Of a stretch of DNA of 64,000 nucleotides, positions 25,669 through 35,461 are shown piece by piece (positions within the stretch are counted from its first letter, which is position 1; each line of letters begins with the position of its first letter). A program made the translations under genes and the position numbers. The stretch is from Maridesulfovibrio sp. GTDB lineage: Bacteria; Desulfobacterota; Desulfovibrionia; Desulfovibrionales; Desulfovibrionaceae. The stretch is from positions 1,178,001-1,242,000 of the forward strand of contig NZ_OY780933.1 of NCBI RefSeq assembly GCF_963676065.1. The letters run 5' to 3'. The notes under the pieces were generated by a model that saw only the letters and a list, made by a program, of their open reading frames with translations, ran no database searches and was not told where the DNA came from.

Positions 25669-27213
25669 CTATCTGCGGTTTTTATTTGAATACCCGCTTT
25701 TCCCCTTGTTTTGAGGTTTTCCGCCTTGGTTTGGCTTGCCTCGATAGCTTTTATTGCGGGGACGGGGGTTTCTTTGCGGTTTGGGTTTTGGTGCCGGGGG
25801 CTGTTCCGGGCGGGCGTGCAGGGATTTCTGGTAGAGTTCGTCAAGCAGCATGCCTACCAGCGTGCATTGTTCTTCATCTTCGGCCAGTTGCCGGACCAGA
25901 TCTTTATAGCGTCCGATACGTTCTCTTTCAAGTATTGTCCGTGAACGGAATTGACCTTCAAGGATTGTAGTCAGCCTTTCATTGATGGTCTCCAACACCT
26001 GCTTATCGTCCGGAAGTTCGCGGACTTCAAAATTGATATTGTAGGCTGCGGCGATGCGTTGCAGTTCAATTTTCTGGATCACATCCACGAGGGAAATGGC
26101 CACCCCGGAAGAACCTGCGCGTCCGGTGCGTCCTGCACGGTGGATGTATGATTCTTTGTCCTCGGGAGGCTCATACATAATCACGTGAGAGAGGTCCGGC
26201 ACGTCGATACCGCGAGCTGCAATGTCGGTGGCCACGAGAAAACGTACTTTTCCTGAGCGAAGCTCGGAAAGAACCCGTTCCCGTTTGGACTGTGAAAGGT
26301 CAGAGGTCAGGTCCGCGGCATTGAATCCGAAATTATTAAGTACGGCGGAGACAAATTCAACATTGGCTTTGGTATTGCAAAATATGATGGCAGAAGTCGG
26401 GTTCTCGATCTCCAAAATTCGCATGAGATGACGTTCTTTGCCCATGGATGGAACTTCGTAATAGGCGTGGTCAATCTCGGTAACATGCACCTGTTTGCTG
26501 CTCAGGCTGAGCAACTGCGGCTTGTACATGAATTCTTTGGAGAGCCTGATGACATGTTCGGGAAATGTTGCGGAAAACATGTAAGCGGATATCGGGCGGC
26601 GCGGCAGGTAGGATTTTACTTCGCGCATATCCGGATAGAATCCGATTGAAAGCATGCGGTCGGCTTCGTCGAAAATCAGGGTTTCGAGGTCTTCCAGGTC
26701 GAAGGTGCGTCGCAGCAGGTGATCCAGAATTCTGCCCGGTGTGCCGACAACCATGTGGGCGCCTTTTTCTAATTCTTCCCGCTGGTGTCCATAGCCGACT
26801 CCTCCGTATACGGAAAGAACCCGCAGACCGGAACCCTTAAAAATTAATTCAGCTTCTCGCTCGACCTGTCGCGCAAGTTCGCGGGTAGGCACAAGAATGA
26901 GCGCCTGAGTATAGTTGATATTTGGGTCGAGTTTTTCCAGCAGAGGCAGGACAAACGCGCCTGTTTTTCCGCTTCCGGTCTTGGCCTGAACCATAAGGTC
27001 CCGGTTACTCAGTTGATAGGGGAGTGATTTGGATTGGACCGGGGTGAGTTTGTCCCAGCCTGTTTTGTCAAGCGCGTTAAGTATGGATGGGGGGAGGTCT
27101 TCTACGGTGATTTCCGGCAGGGCTTCTTCTGGCTCCACTACTTTGTCCGGTTCATCATGAACTTTCTCATTATGCATTTTCTTCGCGTCTTGGTCGTCTT
27201 TTGAATTGGTCAT
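25669..27213 (-). CDS. DEAD-box ATP-dependent RNA helicase
   Basis: 514 residues. Core motifs are complete: Q motif region TPVQSKSLPY, Walker A AKTGSGKTGAF, PTRELARQ, FDEADRML, SATFP, and HRAGRTGRAG in the second RecA domain. After about residue 375 comes a helical extension (ERLTTILEGQF, EDEEQCTLVGMLL) and then a basic, Pro/Asn/Gly-rich tail of about 40 residues, typical of RNA-binding tails in the CsdA/DeaD and RhlE groups. Likely roles are ribosome assembly and RNA turnover in the cold. The N-terminus has an acidic extension of about 35 residues. Confidence 0.95.
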   Translation of the reverse strand: MTNSKDDQDAKKMHNEKVHDEPDKVVEPEEALPEITVEDLPPSILNALDKTGWDKLTPVQSKSLPYQLSNRDLMVQAKTGSGKTGAFVLPLLEKLDPNINYTQALILVPTRELARQVEREAELIFKGSGLRVLSVYGGVGYGHQREELEKGAHMVVGTPGRILDHLLRRTFDLEDLETLIFDEADRMLSIGFYPDMREVKSYLPRRPISAYMFSATFPEHVIRLSKEFMYKPQLLSLSSKQVHVTEIDHAYYEVPSMGKERHLMRILEIENPTSAIIFCNTKANVEFVSAVLNNFGFNAADLTSDLSQSKRERVLSELRSGKVRFLVATDIAARGIDVPDLSHVIMYEPPEDKESYIHRAGRTGRAGSSGVAISLVDVIQKIELQRIAAAYNINFEVRELPDDKQVLETINERLTTILEGQFRSRTILERERIGRYKDLVRQLAEDEEQCTLVGMLLDELYQKSLHARPEQPPAPKPKPQRNPRPRNKSYRGKPNQGGKPQNKGKSGYSNKNRR

Positions 27214-27403
27214 AAATGTTTTTCCTATTAAAACTTGAAATATCCCTGAAACACTACGCTATAAGTGTCGGATTTTGCAAAGGGTATTTTGGCAGATGAT
27301 TGTAGCTATAGAGAATACGGATAAAGGCTCTTTGCAGTGATTTAGTTTAACTATTTGATCTAAATATGAAATTGCATGTAACCACAAACTAATAAAATTT
27401 TCT

Positions 27404-27886
27404 ATGGGTGTTGCAATGATTGATAAGCTGATGTCCAGACGGGTCTATTTCATAATCAGGGGAATTCTGGCCTGCGTATTCATGTATGCGGGGGCTGGAA
27501 AGCTTATGGATGTGCAAGGATTCGCTACTGTTATCAGCGGTTATGGATTGCTGCCGGGAGAATTGAATTATGTCGCGGCTCTGCTGCTGCCGCCGGTGGA
27601 GATAGTTATCGCTATCGGATTGCTTTGGGACGTTAAAGGTTCCCTTCTTTCGTATTCGCTGTTGTTGCTGGTTTTTATGGCGGTATTGGGACACGGGATC
27701 AACATGGGGCTTGATGTGGATTGCGGTTGCTTCGCTCCCGGTGATCCGGAAGGGGAAGCTTATCATTCCCTGCGTGAAGCTTTGCTGCGTGATGCATTCC
27801 TGCTGCTTGGCTGCGGCTATCTCTACTTGCTGCGCAGGGTCAAGGGGTACCGTTCCCGTTCTGTACGGTGTCTGGTTGCTGAATAG
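27404..27886 (+). CDS. MauE/DoxX-like four-helix membrane protein
   Basis: 160 residues with four hydrophobic segments. The opening YFIIRGILACVFMYAGAGKL and the DVDCGCF pair in the third loop resemble MauE/DoxX-type proteins, which handle thiol redox or methyl viologen-type electron carriers in the membrane. The first ATG (27404) is listed; a second at 27416 is equally possible because neither has a strong ribosome binding site. The rhodanese lipoprotein gene follows after 26 bases, and the pair is probably an operon for periplasmic sulfur chemistry. Confidence 0.82.
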   Translation: MGVAMIDKLMSRRVYFIIRGILACVFMYAGAGKLMDVQGFATVISGYGLLPGELNYVAALLLPPVEIVIAIGLLWDVKGSLLSYSLLLLVFMAVLGHGINMGLDVDCGCFAPGDPEGEAYHSLREALLRDAFLLLGCGYLYLLRRVKGYRSRSVRCLVAE

Positions 27887-27912
27887 TTTTTTTAAATCTG
27901 GAGGATGAAGGA

Positions 27913-28440
27913 ATGAAACTGATCAAGAATATTTCTGTTATCGCTGTTTTGTGTGCGTTGATGCTGGCCGTGACCGGGTGTCTTGGCTCTGACAAATTCG
28001 CACAGGAAGTTGAGAAAGAAAAAGGCGCGGTTAAACTGGTCAAGGAAGTCCAGCGCGGTGATTATGACGTGATTACCACTACTGAATTGAAGGGGCTGAT
28101 AGATAAAAAAGAAGATATGATTATCATCGATACTATGCCCTATGAAGCCAGTTACAAGAAAGAGCATGTTCCCGGCGCCAAGCAGTTTCTGTTCCCCATT
28201 CCCGATATGGTTGAGTGGGATGTTGCGAAAACCGACGGCAAGACAAAAGAGCAGTTCGTTGAGTTGCTCGGTCCTGATAAAGATAAGCTCATCATTGTCT
28301 ATTGCGGTTTCGTAAAGTGTACCCGTAGTCATAACGGTGCCGCTTGGGCCAAGAAACTCGGCTACACCAACGTAAAAAGATACCCCGGCGGCATTTTCGC
28401 ATGGAAAGGCGCCAAGTATCCTGTTGCTTCAGTAAAATAA
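27913..28440 (+). CDS. Rhodanese-like lipoprotein
   Basis: 175 residues. A lipoprotein signal is clear: MKLIKNISV, hydrophobic core, lipobox AVTGC with Cys23. The rhodanese domain spans about 52-172, with IIDTMPYEASYKKEHVPGAKQF and the active loop VYCGFVKCTRSH, where Cys131 is the catalytic position; a second cysteine, Cys136, sits in the same loop. It could carry sulfane sulfur at the outer or inner membrane. GGAGGATGAAGGA precedes the ATG. Paired with the MauE-like gene upstream and closed by a terminator. Confidence 0.9.
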   Translation: MKLIKNISVIAVLCALMLAVTGCLGSDKFAQEVEKEKGAVKLVKEVQRGDYDVITTTELKGLIDKKEDMIIIDTMPYEASYKKEHVPGAKQFLFPIPDMVEWDVAKTDGKTKEQFVELLGPDKDKLIIVYCGFVKCTRSHNGAAWAKKLGYTNVKRYPGGIFAWKGAKYPVASVK

Positions 28441-28471
28441 TTAGAGCTGGGTATACCGGTTATTTCTCCCT

Positions 28472-28503
28472 GCCCCGGTGCGTTGTGCGCCGGGGCTTTT
28501 TAT
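28472..28503 (+). terminator. Terminator after the rhodanese lipoprotein gene
   Basis: GCCCCGG and CCGGGGC pair around TGCGTTGTGCG, followed by TTTTTATTT. Confidence 0.85.
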
Positions 28504-28517
28504 TTAGGAGCGTCAGC

Positions 28518-29594
28518 TTACAGCTCAATCCCGGACAGAATTCCTTCCAAGGCTCCTTTCTTTAGCAATGCTTTACCTGCATTACGGCAGACTGATTCTA
28601 TATCGTTACCGGTATGGCGCAGGAAGTCATCCTGCAGTTCGCGTATGCCGTCGCCTTCCCAGTCGAAGGAGGACAGTAATCCTCTGCTGAGCATGAAAAT
28701 GCGGTCTCCTTTGCTCGTCTTAAATGTAGAACAGGGTGGGTGGCCGAGGCCAAGACAGCCGAGACTTTCGCTTTGTCTTTCGATAAGTAAAAGAGTTTCT
28801 TCCTTGATCAGGATAACCGGGAGAGCTCCGGCATTGACTACAGTCAGGGTCTCGGTCTCCCTGTCTATTCGGACATAGCTTGCCGTGAGTTGTGTATCTT
28901 TTTTGTAATGTTTATTCAGATCCATGCCGATATTTCGCATTGTTTCGGATGGACTGAAAAGCGGACCGGTGTTTTCCGCCAGCAGAAACCTGATTTTTTC
29001 GTGAATCTCTTCCTCGTTTACCCCTGCACAGTTGAGCAGAAAATGGCTTTCGGTCTTGTTCTCCGTGACAACTGTTTCATAAACAAATGTTCGGGCGGTT
29101 TGCTTAGGCGCGGTGAAAAAAGTTCTGGCTCCGCACGATGGGTAATCGATGCTTTTTATACTGCCGGAATGATGCGGTGTGCCGACTGTCCTTTGGCTGT
29201 CGCAGAAATGTAATTTTAGGTGCAGTCTGATGAGATTGACTACGTTTTTGTATTCAAATGGTTTGACGATGAAATCAACAGCTCCGGCATCATACCCCCT
29301 TGATGTATTATCTTCATCATCCAGTGCGCTTAGAAATATAATCGGTATTTCAGATGTTTCCGGTGATAATCGCAGCACGGTAGCGCACTCAAAGCCGTTT
29401 TCTCCGGGCATCATGATATCCAGAAGAATAAGATCGGGCTGCATCTGTTCCGCCATTTCCCGCCCGGAGCGTCCATCACTTGCCGTAAGTATGTTGTAGC
29501 CCTGTTGTTTCAATACAATTTCAAGGAATTCCAGATTAAAAGGTTCGTCATCTACGATGAGTATCGTCGGTATGTTGTTTGGATATATAGGCAT
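28518..29594 (-). CDS. Response regulator with degenerate PP2C/SpoIIE-type output domain
   Basis: 358 residues. The N-terminal receiver (about 9-125) is intact: VDDEP, Asp59 in LLDIMMPG, and Lys111 in VKPF. The C-terminal part (about 170-350) follows the SpoIIE/RsbU phosphatase plan: SYVRIDRETETLTVVNAGALPVILI, then ESLGCLGLG and KGDRIFMLSRGLL. The metal-binding aspartates seem lost: the usual DVSGHG position reads NCAGVN and the usual TDG reads SRG. It is therefore probably a phosphorylation-controlled binding protein rather than an active phosphatase. Possible partners are STAS proteins such as 21855-22190. Confidence 0.85.
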   Translation of the reverse strand: MPIYPNNIPTILIVDDEPFNLEFLEIVLKQQGYNILTASDGRSGREMAEQMQPDLILLDIMMPGENGFECATVLRLSPETSEIPIIFLSALDDEDNTSRGYDAGAVDFIVKPFEYKNVVNLIRLHLKLHFCDSQRTVGTPHHSGSIKSIDYPSCGARTFFTAPKQTARTFVYETVVTENKTESHFLLNCAGVNEEEIHEKIRFLLAENTGPLFSPSETMRNIGMDLNKHYKKDTQLTASYVRIDRETETLTVVNAGALPVILIKEETLLLIERQSESLGCLGLGHPPCSTFKTSKGDRIFMLSRGLLSSFDWEGDGIRELQDDFLRHTGNDIESVCRNAGKALLKKGALEGILSGIEL

Positions 29595-29792
29595 TTGTCT
29601 GAATCCTTTGCGTTCCGGGGTTCTGCTTTTATTCTATTCTACTTAAGAACTGCATAAAACAGAAATATTGTATTTGTCTTGTGAAATACGCTGCTTTTTA
29701 TTTGTATTTTGCCGTTGCTAAGAAAGTTGCTGTTGCGTTAGGTTGTTGCATCTTTTCTATTCTACAAATTTTTATCAGCAGGAGTTGAAGAT

Positions 29793-30899
29793 ATGCTTAT
29801 TGGTATTCCAAAGGAAGTAAAAACCATGGAAAACAGGGTTTCCATGACTCCCGGTGCGGTTGAAACCCTTGTCCGTCGCGGTCATTCTGTGGTGGTGGAA
29901 AAGGGCGCCGGTGTCGGTTCCGGGCTTTCAGATGATGACTATAGCAATGCGGGAGCAAGGATGGGGTCAGTTGATGACGCATGGGCCGCGGAAATGGTCA
30001 TCAAGGTGAAAGAACCCGTTGCCTCGGAATATAAATATCTTCGCGAAGACCTGCTGCTTTTTACATATTTACATCTTGCTGCGGACGAAGCATTGACTAA
30101 TGCTCTTCTTGAGTCCGGTACCACCGGTGTTGCTTACGAAACAGTTCAGTTGCCTGACGGTTCCCTGCCTCTTTTGACACCCATGAGTGAAGTTGCCGGG
30201 CGTATGGCCGCTCAGGAAGGAGCACTGCATCTGGAAAAGCCTAAGGGCGGTCTGGGGATCCTCGTGGGCGGCGTTCCCGGGGTTGCTCCTGCAAATGTAA
30301 TGGTCATCGGCGGCGGTGTGGTTGGAACCAACGCGGCCAAGATTGCCGCAGGCATGGGCGCGCGAGTCACAATCTTCGACGTTAATCATGCGCGGCTCCA
30401 GTATCTTGATGATATTTTCAAAGGCCGGGTAAGTACCATGACTTCCACTGAGCCGAACATTCGCGCAGCAGTCGCCGAGGCCGATCTGGTCATCGGAGCG
30501 GTGTTGATTCCCGGTGCCAAGGCTCCGAATCTGGTAACACGCGGCATGCTTTCCACTATGAAGGAAGGTGCTGTGATTGTCGATGTCGCTGTTGATCAGG
30601 GCGGCTGCGTTGAAACCATCAAGCCCACTACCCACACTGATCCAACTTATGTTGTGGACGGTGTAGTGCATTACGGTGTCGCCAATATGCCCGGCGCGGT
30701 GCCCAGAACTTCAACTTTCGCCCTTGTGAATCAAACCCTGCCTTATGCGCTGCAGCTTGCTGACAAGGGACTGGACGCATTACGCGATAATCCCTCACTT
30801 AAGCTTGGACTTAACACAATGAAGGGAAGTCTCACTTATCCCGCAGTGGGCGAGGCTTTCGGTCTTGATTTCATCACTCCCGACGAGGCTTTGTCCTAG
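29793..30899 (+). CDS. ald: Alanine dehydrogenase
   Basis: NAD-dependent enzyme that interconverts L-alanine and pyruvate plus ammonia; 368 residues, about the usual length. The family pattern is complete: [20 protein letters not shown] at the N-terminus, [38 protein letters not shown] and the dinucleotide site [26 protein letters not shown] lies 8-9 bases before the ATG. It is a single gene with a hairpin shared with lepB downstream. Confidence 0.97.
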   Translation: MLIGIPKEVKTMENRVSMTPGAVETLVRRGHSVVVEKGAGVGSGLSDDDYSNAGARMGSVDDAWAAEMVIKVKEPVASEYKYLREDLLLFTYLHLAADEALTNALLESGTTGVAYETVQLPDGSLPLLTPMSEVAGRMAAQEGALHLEKPKGGLGILVGGVPGVAPANVMVIGGGVVGTNAAKIAAGMGARVTIFDVNHARLQYLDDIFKGRVSTMTSTEPNIRAAVAEADLVIGAVLIPGAKAPNLVTRGMLSTMKEGAVIVDVAVDQGGCVETIKPTTHTDPTYVVDGVVHYGVANMPGAVPRTSTFALVNQTLPYALQLADKGLDALRDNPSLKLGLNTMKGSLTYPAVGEAFGLDFITPDEALS

Positions 30900-30916
30900 A
30901 GCCGGGTGCGCTCCAT

Positions 30917-30956
30917 AAAAAAGAGCCGGGCTGCAGGGGAATCCCCGCAGCCCGGT
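30917..30956 (-). terminator. Terminator shared by ald and lepB
   Basis: CCGGGCTGC and GCAGCCCGG pair around AGGGGAATCCCC, which itself folds. The T-run (CTTTTTT) is on the minus strand, so it mainly serves lepA-lepB. Confidence 0.82.
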
Positions 30957-30988
30957 CATAATCTGATATTTCAACAACTGTAGCCAGT

Positions 30989-31591
30989 TTAATGCAGGAT
31001 GTCTCCGATACGTTCCCAGCGAACGGTATTGGGACCGCCCCAAGACCAGTAGATAATCCACGCCTTTCCTAAGATGTTCTCTCTGGGAACATTGCCCCAG
31101 AATCTGGAATCGTTGGAACCATCGCGGTTGTCGCCCATAACGAAGTATTCGTTTTCGGGAATTACCCGGGGCGGCATGTTGTCACGCAGTGTTGAAATGT
31201 GGGTGCTGTCGGTATACTGCACGTAAGGTTCGACAAGTTCTTTGCCGTTTACGAAGACCTTTTTCTTCTTGATCTCCACAGTGTCTCCGGGAACACCGAT
31301 AACCCTTTTTATGTAATCCTTGCTGGTGTCACCGGGGTATTTGAAGACAATAATGTCCTGATACTTCGGGTCATCCACCGGCAGGATAACTTTTCCGGTA
31401 AACGGAATTCTAACGCCGTATGAAAATTTGTTTACCAGCAGATGGTCTCCGATCTGGAGAGTCTGCAGCATGGAACCGGACGGAATCTTGAATGCCTGCA
31501 CGATAAAGGTTCGGATGAAAAGAGCCAGTATGAGTGCGATAAAAAGAGCTTCAATATATTCCTTTACGGTGCTCTGCCATCTGGGATTCAT
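30989..31591 (-). CDS. lepB: Signal peptidase I
   Basis: Membrane-bound protease that removes signal peptides from exported proteins; 200 residues. One N-terminal membrane helix (about 13-32) precedes the catalytic Ser40 in IPSGSML; the Ser/Lys dyad is completed by Lys95 in DYIKRVIGVPGD. The conserved box GDNRDGSNDSRFWG is present. It lies 73 bases downstream of lepA on the same strand, the same order as in many proteobacteria. Confidence 0.97.
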   Translation of the reverse strand: MNPRWQSTVKEYIEALFIALILALFIRTFIVQAFKIPSGSMLQTLQIGDHLLVNKFSYGVRIPFTGKVILPVDDPKYQDIIVFKYPGDTSKDYIKRVIGVPGDTVEIKKKKVFVNGKELVEPYVQYTDSTHISTLRDNMPPRVIPENEYFVMGDNRDGSNDSRFWGNVPRENILGKAWIIYWSWGGPNTVRWERIGDILH

Positions 31592-31664
31592 AATCTAATG
31601 TCCTTATAGTTTCCTGCCTTTAACGCAGGGCGAGTCGTTTGCAAAATTGAGTGTCTACGCTCAG

Positions 31665-33470
31665 TTAATCTTCGCCGGCTTTGAGTACGGCCATGAACGC
31701 TTCCTGCGGGATTTCAACATTACCCATTTTTTTCATGCGCTTTTTACCTTCCTTCTGTTTTTCCAGAAGTTTACGCTTACGGGTAATGTCTCCGCCGTAA
31801 CACTTGGCGGTAACGTTTTTCCTGAACGGGGCAACTCGTTCCTTGGCAATGATCTTACGACCGATTGCGGCCTGAATGACGATTTCAAACATCTGGCGCG
31901 GGATAGCTCTCTTCAGCTTCAGGGCCAGTGAACGTCCGAACGGATAAGAGGAATCTTTGTGGACAATGGCCGAGAAGGCATCTACCGGATCAGTGTTGAT
32001 CAGGATGTCCAGCTTTACCAGATTTGATTCACGGTAATCAATAACCTCGTAATCAAGGGAGGCATAGCCTTTGGTGTGCGACTTAAGCTTGTCGAAAAAG
32101 TCGTACATGATTTCCGCAAATGGAACCTCATAAGTAATGATAACCCTTGATGATGTCAGATAACGCATGTCTTTCTGTATTCCGCGTTTTTCTTCGCAGA
32201 GCTTGAGCACGGCTCCGACATAATCGTTGGGCACGTGGATTTCAAGACGGCAGAAAGGTTCGGCAAGTGATTCAAGGTCACCTGCATCCGGCATCTTACT
32301 GGGGTTATCAATTTCAAGAATATCACCGTTATTCAGCCTTGCCTGATAGACAACGGAAGGCGCGGTAGCGATGAGTTTTGCCTGAAACTCGCGCTCCAGA
32401 CGTTCCTGAATAATTTCCATATGCAGCAGACCGAGAAAACCGCAGCGGAAACCGAATCCGAGGGCGGTGGATGTTTCCGGCTCAAATGAGAAAGCGGTAT
32501 CGTTGAGCTGCAATTTTTCCAGCGCGGCTTTGAGCGGTTCGTACTCGGCCGGTTCGACCGGGTATAGTCCGCAGAAAACCATGGGTTTGACTTCCTGAAA
32601 ACCGGGAAAAGGAATTTTCACCGGGTCAGCGGCGAGAGTGATTGTATCACCCACCGGCGCGTCATTCAGCTCTTTCATGCTGGCACACAAAAATCCTACT
32701 TCACCGGCGGCAAGTTCTTTGGTGTTCTGCGGTTCAGGAGTGTAAACCCCCAGCGTAGTTACATCGAAGGTACGTCCGGTGGAGAAAATCTGGATTTTGT
32801 CGCCTTTTTTAATGGTACCGTCCAGAATTCTGAACAGAACAACTACACCTTGATAAGAGTCGTACCACGAGTCGAAGATCAGGGCTTTGAGCGGCGCATC
32901 GGGGTCACCAGCCGGCGGCGGCAGTTCGTTGACGATTGCTTCGAGCACGTCTTCCACGTTCAGCCCGGTTTTGGCGCTGATCATAAGCGGATCGGAACAA
33001 TCCAGCCCGATAACTTCCTCGATTTCCTGTCCTACCCGTTCGCAATCGGAGCTGGGCAGGTCCACTTTATTGAGCACGGGCACGATTTCAAGGTCGTGAT
33101 CCAATGCCAGAAAAACGTTGGCAAGAGTCTGTGCTTCCACTCCCTGCGTGGAATCCACCACCAGCAAAGCTCCTTCCGAAGCGGCCAGGCTACGGGAAAC
33201 TTCGTAACTGAAGTCCACGTGTCCGGGGGTATCGATAAGGTTAAGGATGTATTCCTCGCCGTCAGCGGCTTTGTAAGGAATACGCACTGTCTGTGCCTTG
33301 ATGGTAATCCCGCGTTCCTGTTCCAGTTCCATCTTATCAAGGTACTGGTCCTTTTTTTCACGGTCTGAAACCAGTCCGGTGAGTTCAAGGATGCGGTCCG
33401 CCAAGGTGGACTTACCGTGGTCAATGTGCGCAATAATGCTGAAATTTCTTATTTTATCTAATTTAGCCAT
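31665..33470 (-). CDS. lepA: Elongation factor 4 (LepA)
   Basis: Ribosome-associated GTPase of 601 residues from the ATG at 33470, which gives the standard opening [20 protein letters not shown]. An ATG six codons upstream (33488) sits directly against GGAGG, which is too close for normal use, while the same GGAGG is 18 bases from 33470, so the start is not fully settled. G motifs: [17 protein letters not shown] and NKVDLPSS. The C-terminal LepA-specific region with [16 protein letters not shown] ends the protein. Likely co-transcribed with lepB. Confidence 0.96.
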   Translation of the reverse strand: MAKLDKIRNFSIIAHIDHGKSTLADRILELTGLVSDREKKDQYLDKMELEQERGITIKAQTVRIPYKAADGEEYILNLIDTPGHVDFSYEVSRSLAASEGALLVVDSTQGVEAQTLANVFLALDHDLEIVPVLNKVDLPSSDCERVGQEIEEVIGLDCSDPLMISAKTGLNVEDVLEAIVNELPPPAGDPDAPLKALIFDSWYDSYQGVVVLFRILDGTIKKGDKIQIFSTGRTFDVTTLGVYTPEPQNTKELAAGEVGFLCASMKELNDAPVGDTITLAADPVKIPFPGFQEVKPMVFCGLYPVEPAEYEPLKAALEKLQLNDTAFSFEPETSTALGFGFRCGFLGLLHMEIIQERLEREFQAKLIATAPSVVYQARLNNGDILEIDNPSKMPDAGDLESLAEPFCRLEIHVPNDYVGAVLKLCEEKRGIQKDMRYLTSSRVIITYEVPFAEIMYDFFDKLKSHTKGYASLDYEVIDYRESNLVKLDILINTDPVDAFSAIVHKDSSYPFGRSLALKLKRAIPRQMFEIVIQAAIGRKIIAKERVAPFRKNVTAKCYGGDITRKRKLLEKQKEGKKRMKKMGNVEIPQEAFMAVLKAGED

Positions 33471-33882
33471 ATGTAAAAATGTCGGCATCCTCCAAGGGAC
33501 GTCGGCTTGTAGTTATTTTTGTTTTCCTGTTTCCGCTTGGAAGCAGGGGTAAAGGGACTTCTTATTACGGTATTTGTGAGCCGCTGTCTAATATGTAATT
33601 GCGGCTCCGGCAAGAATAGAAAGCTTTCCACAGTCCGGGAATCGAAATTAATCCCTATACCTGTTTCAATGTTAAATAAATGTATCATTTTTGTTGCGAA
33701 AGCAATTGATTGACCCATCAATTTATATTAAAGATAAGTCCAGCTCTAATGAAAAATGATACTGCTATTGCATTGTTTTCACAGTAATGGGCCAATGATC
33801 CTTCTGGGTTATAGGGAAATTGGATCGCCGTGCGCAGCACAGAAAGCGGCCTTGAATTGTGGAATTGTGAATACTGACGGAA
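33471..33882. other. Intergenic region upstream of lepA, no gene seen
   Basis: About 410 bases between the lepA start and the end of the small unknown gene. It should contain the lepA promoter. Open frames here lack ribosome binding sites and protein-like composition, and no strong hairpin or repeat was found. Confidence 0.4.
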
Positions 33883-34302
33883 TCAGACTTTGCCGAGAGC
33901 GCTGCCCGGAAGCGCGTACTCAAGAGCACGGGACTGTCGGGAATAGGCATTAATTGCTCTGGTCCTCATGTATCCAGTGCTCCCGGGATTGAAAATGGCG
34001 GAATCTTCGGAAAGGGACGTTTGTGTGAGAGCGAGCTGCCGGTGTACATTCTGTACGTGTCGCTCTTCGGTCTGAGTACGTGGATAGGTTTTTGATCGGA
34101 ATTCGCGCGAAGCCTTGCTGGCTTCGTCCGATTCAAATTCGAGGTCCTTCGCAGTGAAATTTATACCGAGCTTACCGATACTGAAGTCGTATTTACGCGT
34201 TGTTACGCGTGCCTTTACCTTTGCTGCTTCAGCGGCAGTCTCTGTGGACCACTTCTTCTTATTATCGGCATATTGGTTTATGCCCTGTGCTGCTATTCTC
34301 AC
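33883..34302 (-). CDS. Small protein of unknown function
   Basis: 139 residues, family not recognised, no signal peptide or membrane helix. I accept it as real because its GTG start (34302) has GGAG exactly 6 bases upstream and because the translation is balanced and polar rather than low-complexity. Residues 1-70 are charged and helical (TETAAEAAKVKARVTTRKYD), and the C-terminal half is rich in Ser, Arg, Gln and Tyr, ending with YALPGSALGKV. It is isolated, with about 300-400 bases free on both sides. Confidence 0.65.
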   Translation of the reverse strand: MRIAAQGINQYADNKKKWSTETAAEAAKVKARVTTRKYDFSIGKLGINFTAKDLEFESDEASKASREFRSKTYPRTQTEERHVQNVHRQLALTQTSLSEDSAIFNPGSTGYMRTRAINAYSRQSRALEYALPGSALGKV

Positions 34303-34615
34303 TTCTCACTCCACCAGAAAAACCGTTCCGCGTAGACAAAAAAGGCCGACTGCCATTGCTGGCAATCCGCCGTACCTGCGATTTTCGCAATCATCCATGA
34401 ATGATACGCGGTGTTTCCGGCTTCCGTCCGTGGAAGCTGATGAAAATAAACATCTGCTAAGATGTATTAATATATAATACGTCAGGGCAGAATTGGCAAG
34501 AGGGCTTCACTACAGGCTGAAAAAGGCGCCGGAGGGTCTTTATAATCAGTCTTGGTCTTGCATTAAGGGGGGCAAAGTTTTAACTTCCCCTGAAACTTAA
34601 GCAGTGTAGGAGATT
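34303..34615 (+). promoter_or_regulatory. Upstream region of nfnAB with candidate -10 elements
   Basis: 313 bases without a gene. TATAAT occurs at 34541-34546, about 75 bases before the nfnA ATG, with only a poor TGAAAA at the -35 distance; another TATAAT lies at 34473-34478. A CATC/GATG hairpin lies near 34452-34465. Confidence 0.4.
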
Positions 34616-35461
34616 ATGAGCAACAAAATTCTGATCAAAAAAGAACTTATCCCCGGCCAGACATCCATGCTGGTCCTTGACTGTCCTCAAATTGCCAAAA
34701 AGGCTAAACCGGGAAATTTTGTAATTCTACGCATCCATGAAAAAGGTGAACGCATCCCTCTCACTATTGCTGACACTGACAAGGAAGCAGGCACAATCAC
34801 CATAGTATACCTTGTTGTAGGTAAAAGTTCAGCCCTGCTTGAAACGTTGAATGAAGGGGATACCGTTCTTGATGTCTGCGGTCCTCTCGGTAAACCGACT
34901 CATATTGAAAAATCCGGCACTGTCATCTGTGTGGGCGGTGGTACCGGGATTGCGGCCATGCATCATATTGCCAAGGGCCACCACTTAGCCGGAAACCATG
35001 TTGTCGCTATTGTCGGCGCACGCAGCGAGAATATGCTCCTTTTCTGTACCGAACTTGGCTATTTTTGCCCTGAACTGCTTATCGCCACTGATGATGGTTC
35101 CAGCGGTCATAAAGGTTTTGTTACCGACCTTCTTCGCGAACGCCTTGAGCAGGATAAAGATGTTGCCGAGGTTGTAGCTATCGGCCCCGTACCCATGATG
35201 GAAGCAGTCGCCAAGGTTACCGAACCCTTCGGCGTTAAAACCACAGTCAGCCTGAACTCCATCATGGTTGACGGTGTGGGTATGTGTGGAGCCTGCCGTT
35301 GCAGCGTAGGCGGTGAAACAAAATTCGCCTGCGTGGACGGCCCTGAATTCGACGGACATGAAGTTGATTTCAACGAGCTGAGAATGCGCCTTACCCAGTA
35401 TAAGGAGCAGGAAGACCTTTCAATGACAATGTTCAGGAGTTGTAGCTGCCATGGTGAATAA
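34616..35461 (+). CDS. nfnA: NfnA-like subunit: ferredoxin-NADP+ reductase subunit alpha
   Basis: 281 residues. FAD/NAD-binding reductase related to dihydroorotate dehydrogenase electron-transfer subunits: FAD segment ERIPLTIADTD, NAD segment CVGGGTGIAAMHHIAKG, and a C-terminal [2Fe-2S] site in GVGMCGACRCSVGGETKFAC. With NfnB it forms a flavin-based electron-bifurcating transhydrogenase that couples NADH, NADPH and ferredoxin; older names are sulfide dehydrogenase or glutamate-synthase-like subunits. TAGGAG lies 6 bases before the ATG. It overlaps nfnB by 11 bases. Confidence 0.92.
   Translation: MSNKILIKKELIPGQTSMLVLDCPQIAKKAKPGNFVILRIHEKGERIPLTIADTDKEAGTITIVYLVVGKSSALLETLNEGDTVLDVCGPLGKPTHIEKSGTVICVGGGTGIAAMHHIAKGHHLAGNHVVAIVGARSENMLLFCTELGYFCPELLIATDDGSSGHKGFVTDLLRERLEQDKDVAEVVAIGPVPMMEAVAKVTEPFGVKTTVSLNSIMVDGVGMCGACRCSVGGETKFACVDGPEFDGHEVDFNELRMRLTQYKEQEDLSMTMFRSCSCHGE

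Noticed and set aside
33458-33721. Minus-strand frame of 87 codons upstream of lepA
   Set aside because: No ribosome binding site, overlaps the lepA start and has no protein-like pattern.
34115-34477. Plus-strand frame of 120 codons
   Set aside because: Mostly antisense to the small gene at 33883-34302, which has a much better start signal.
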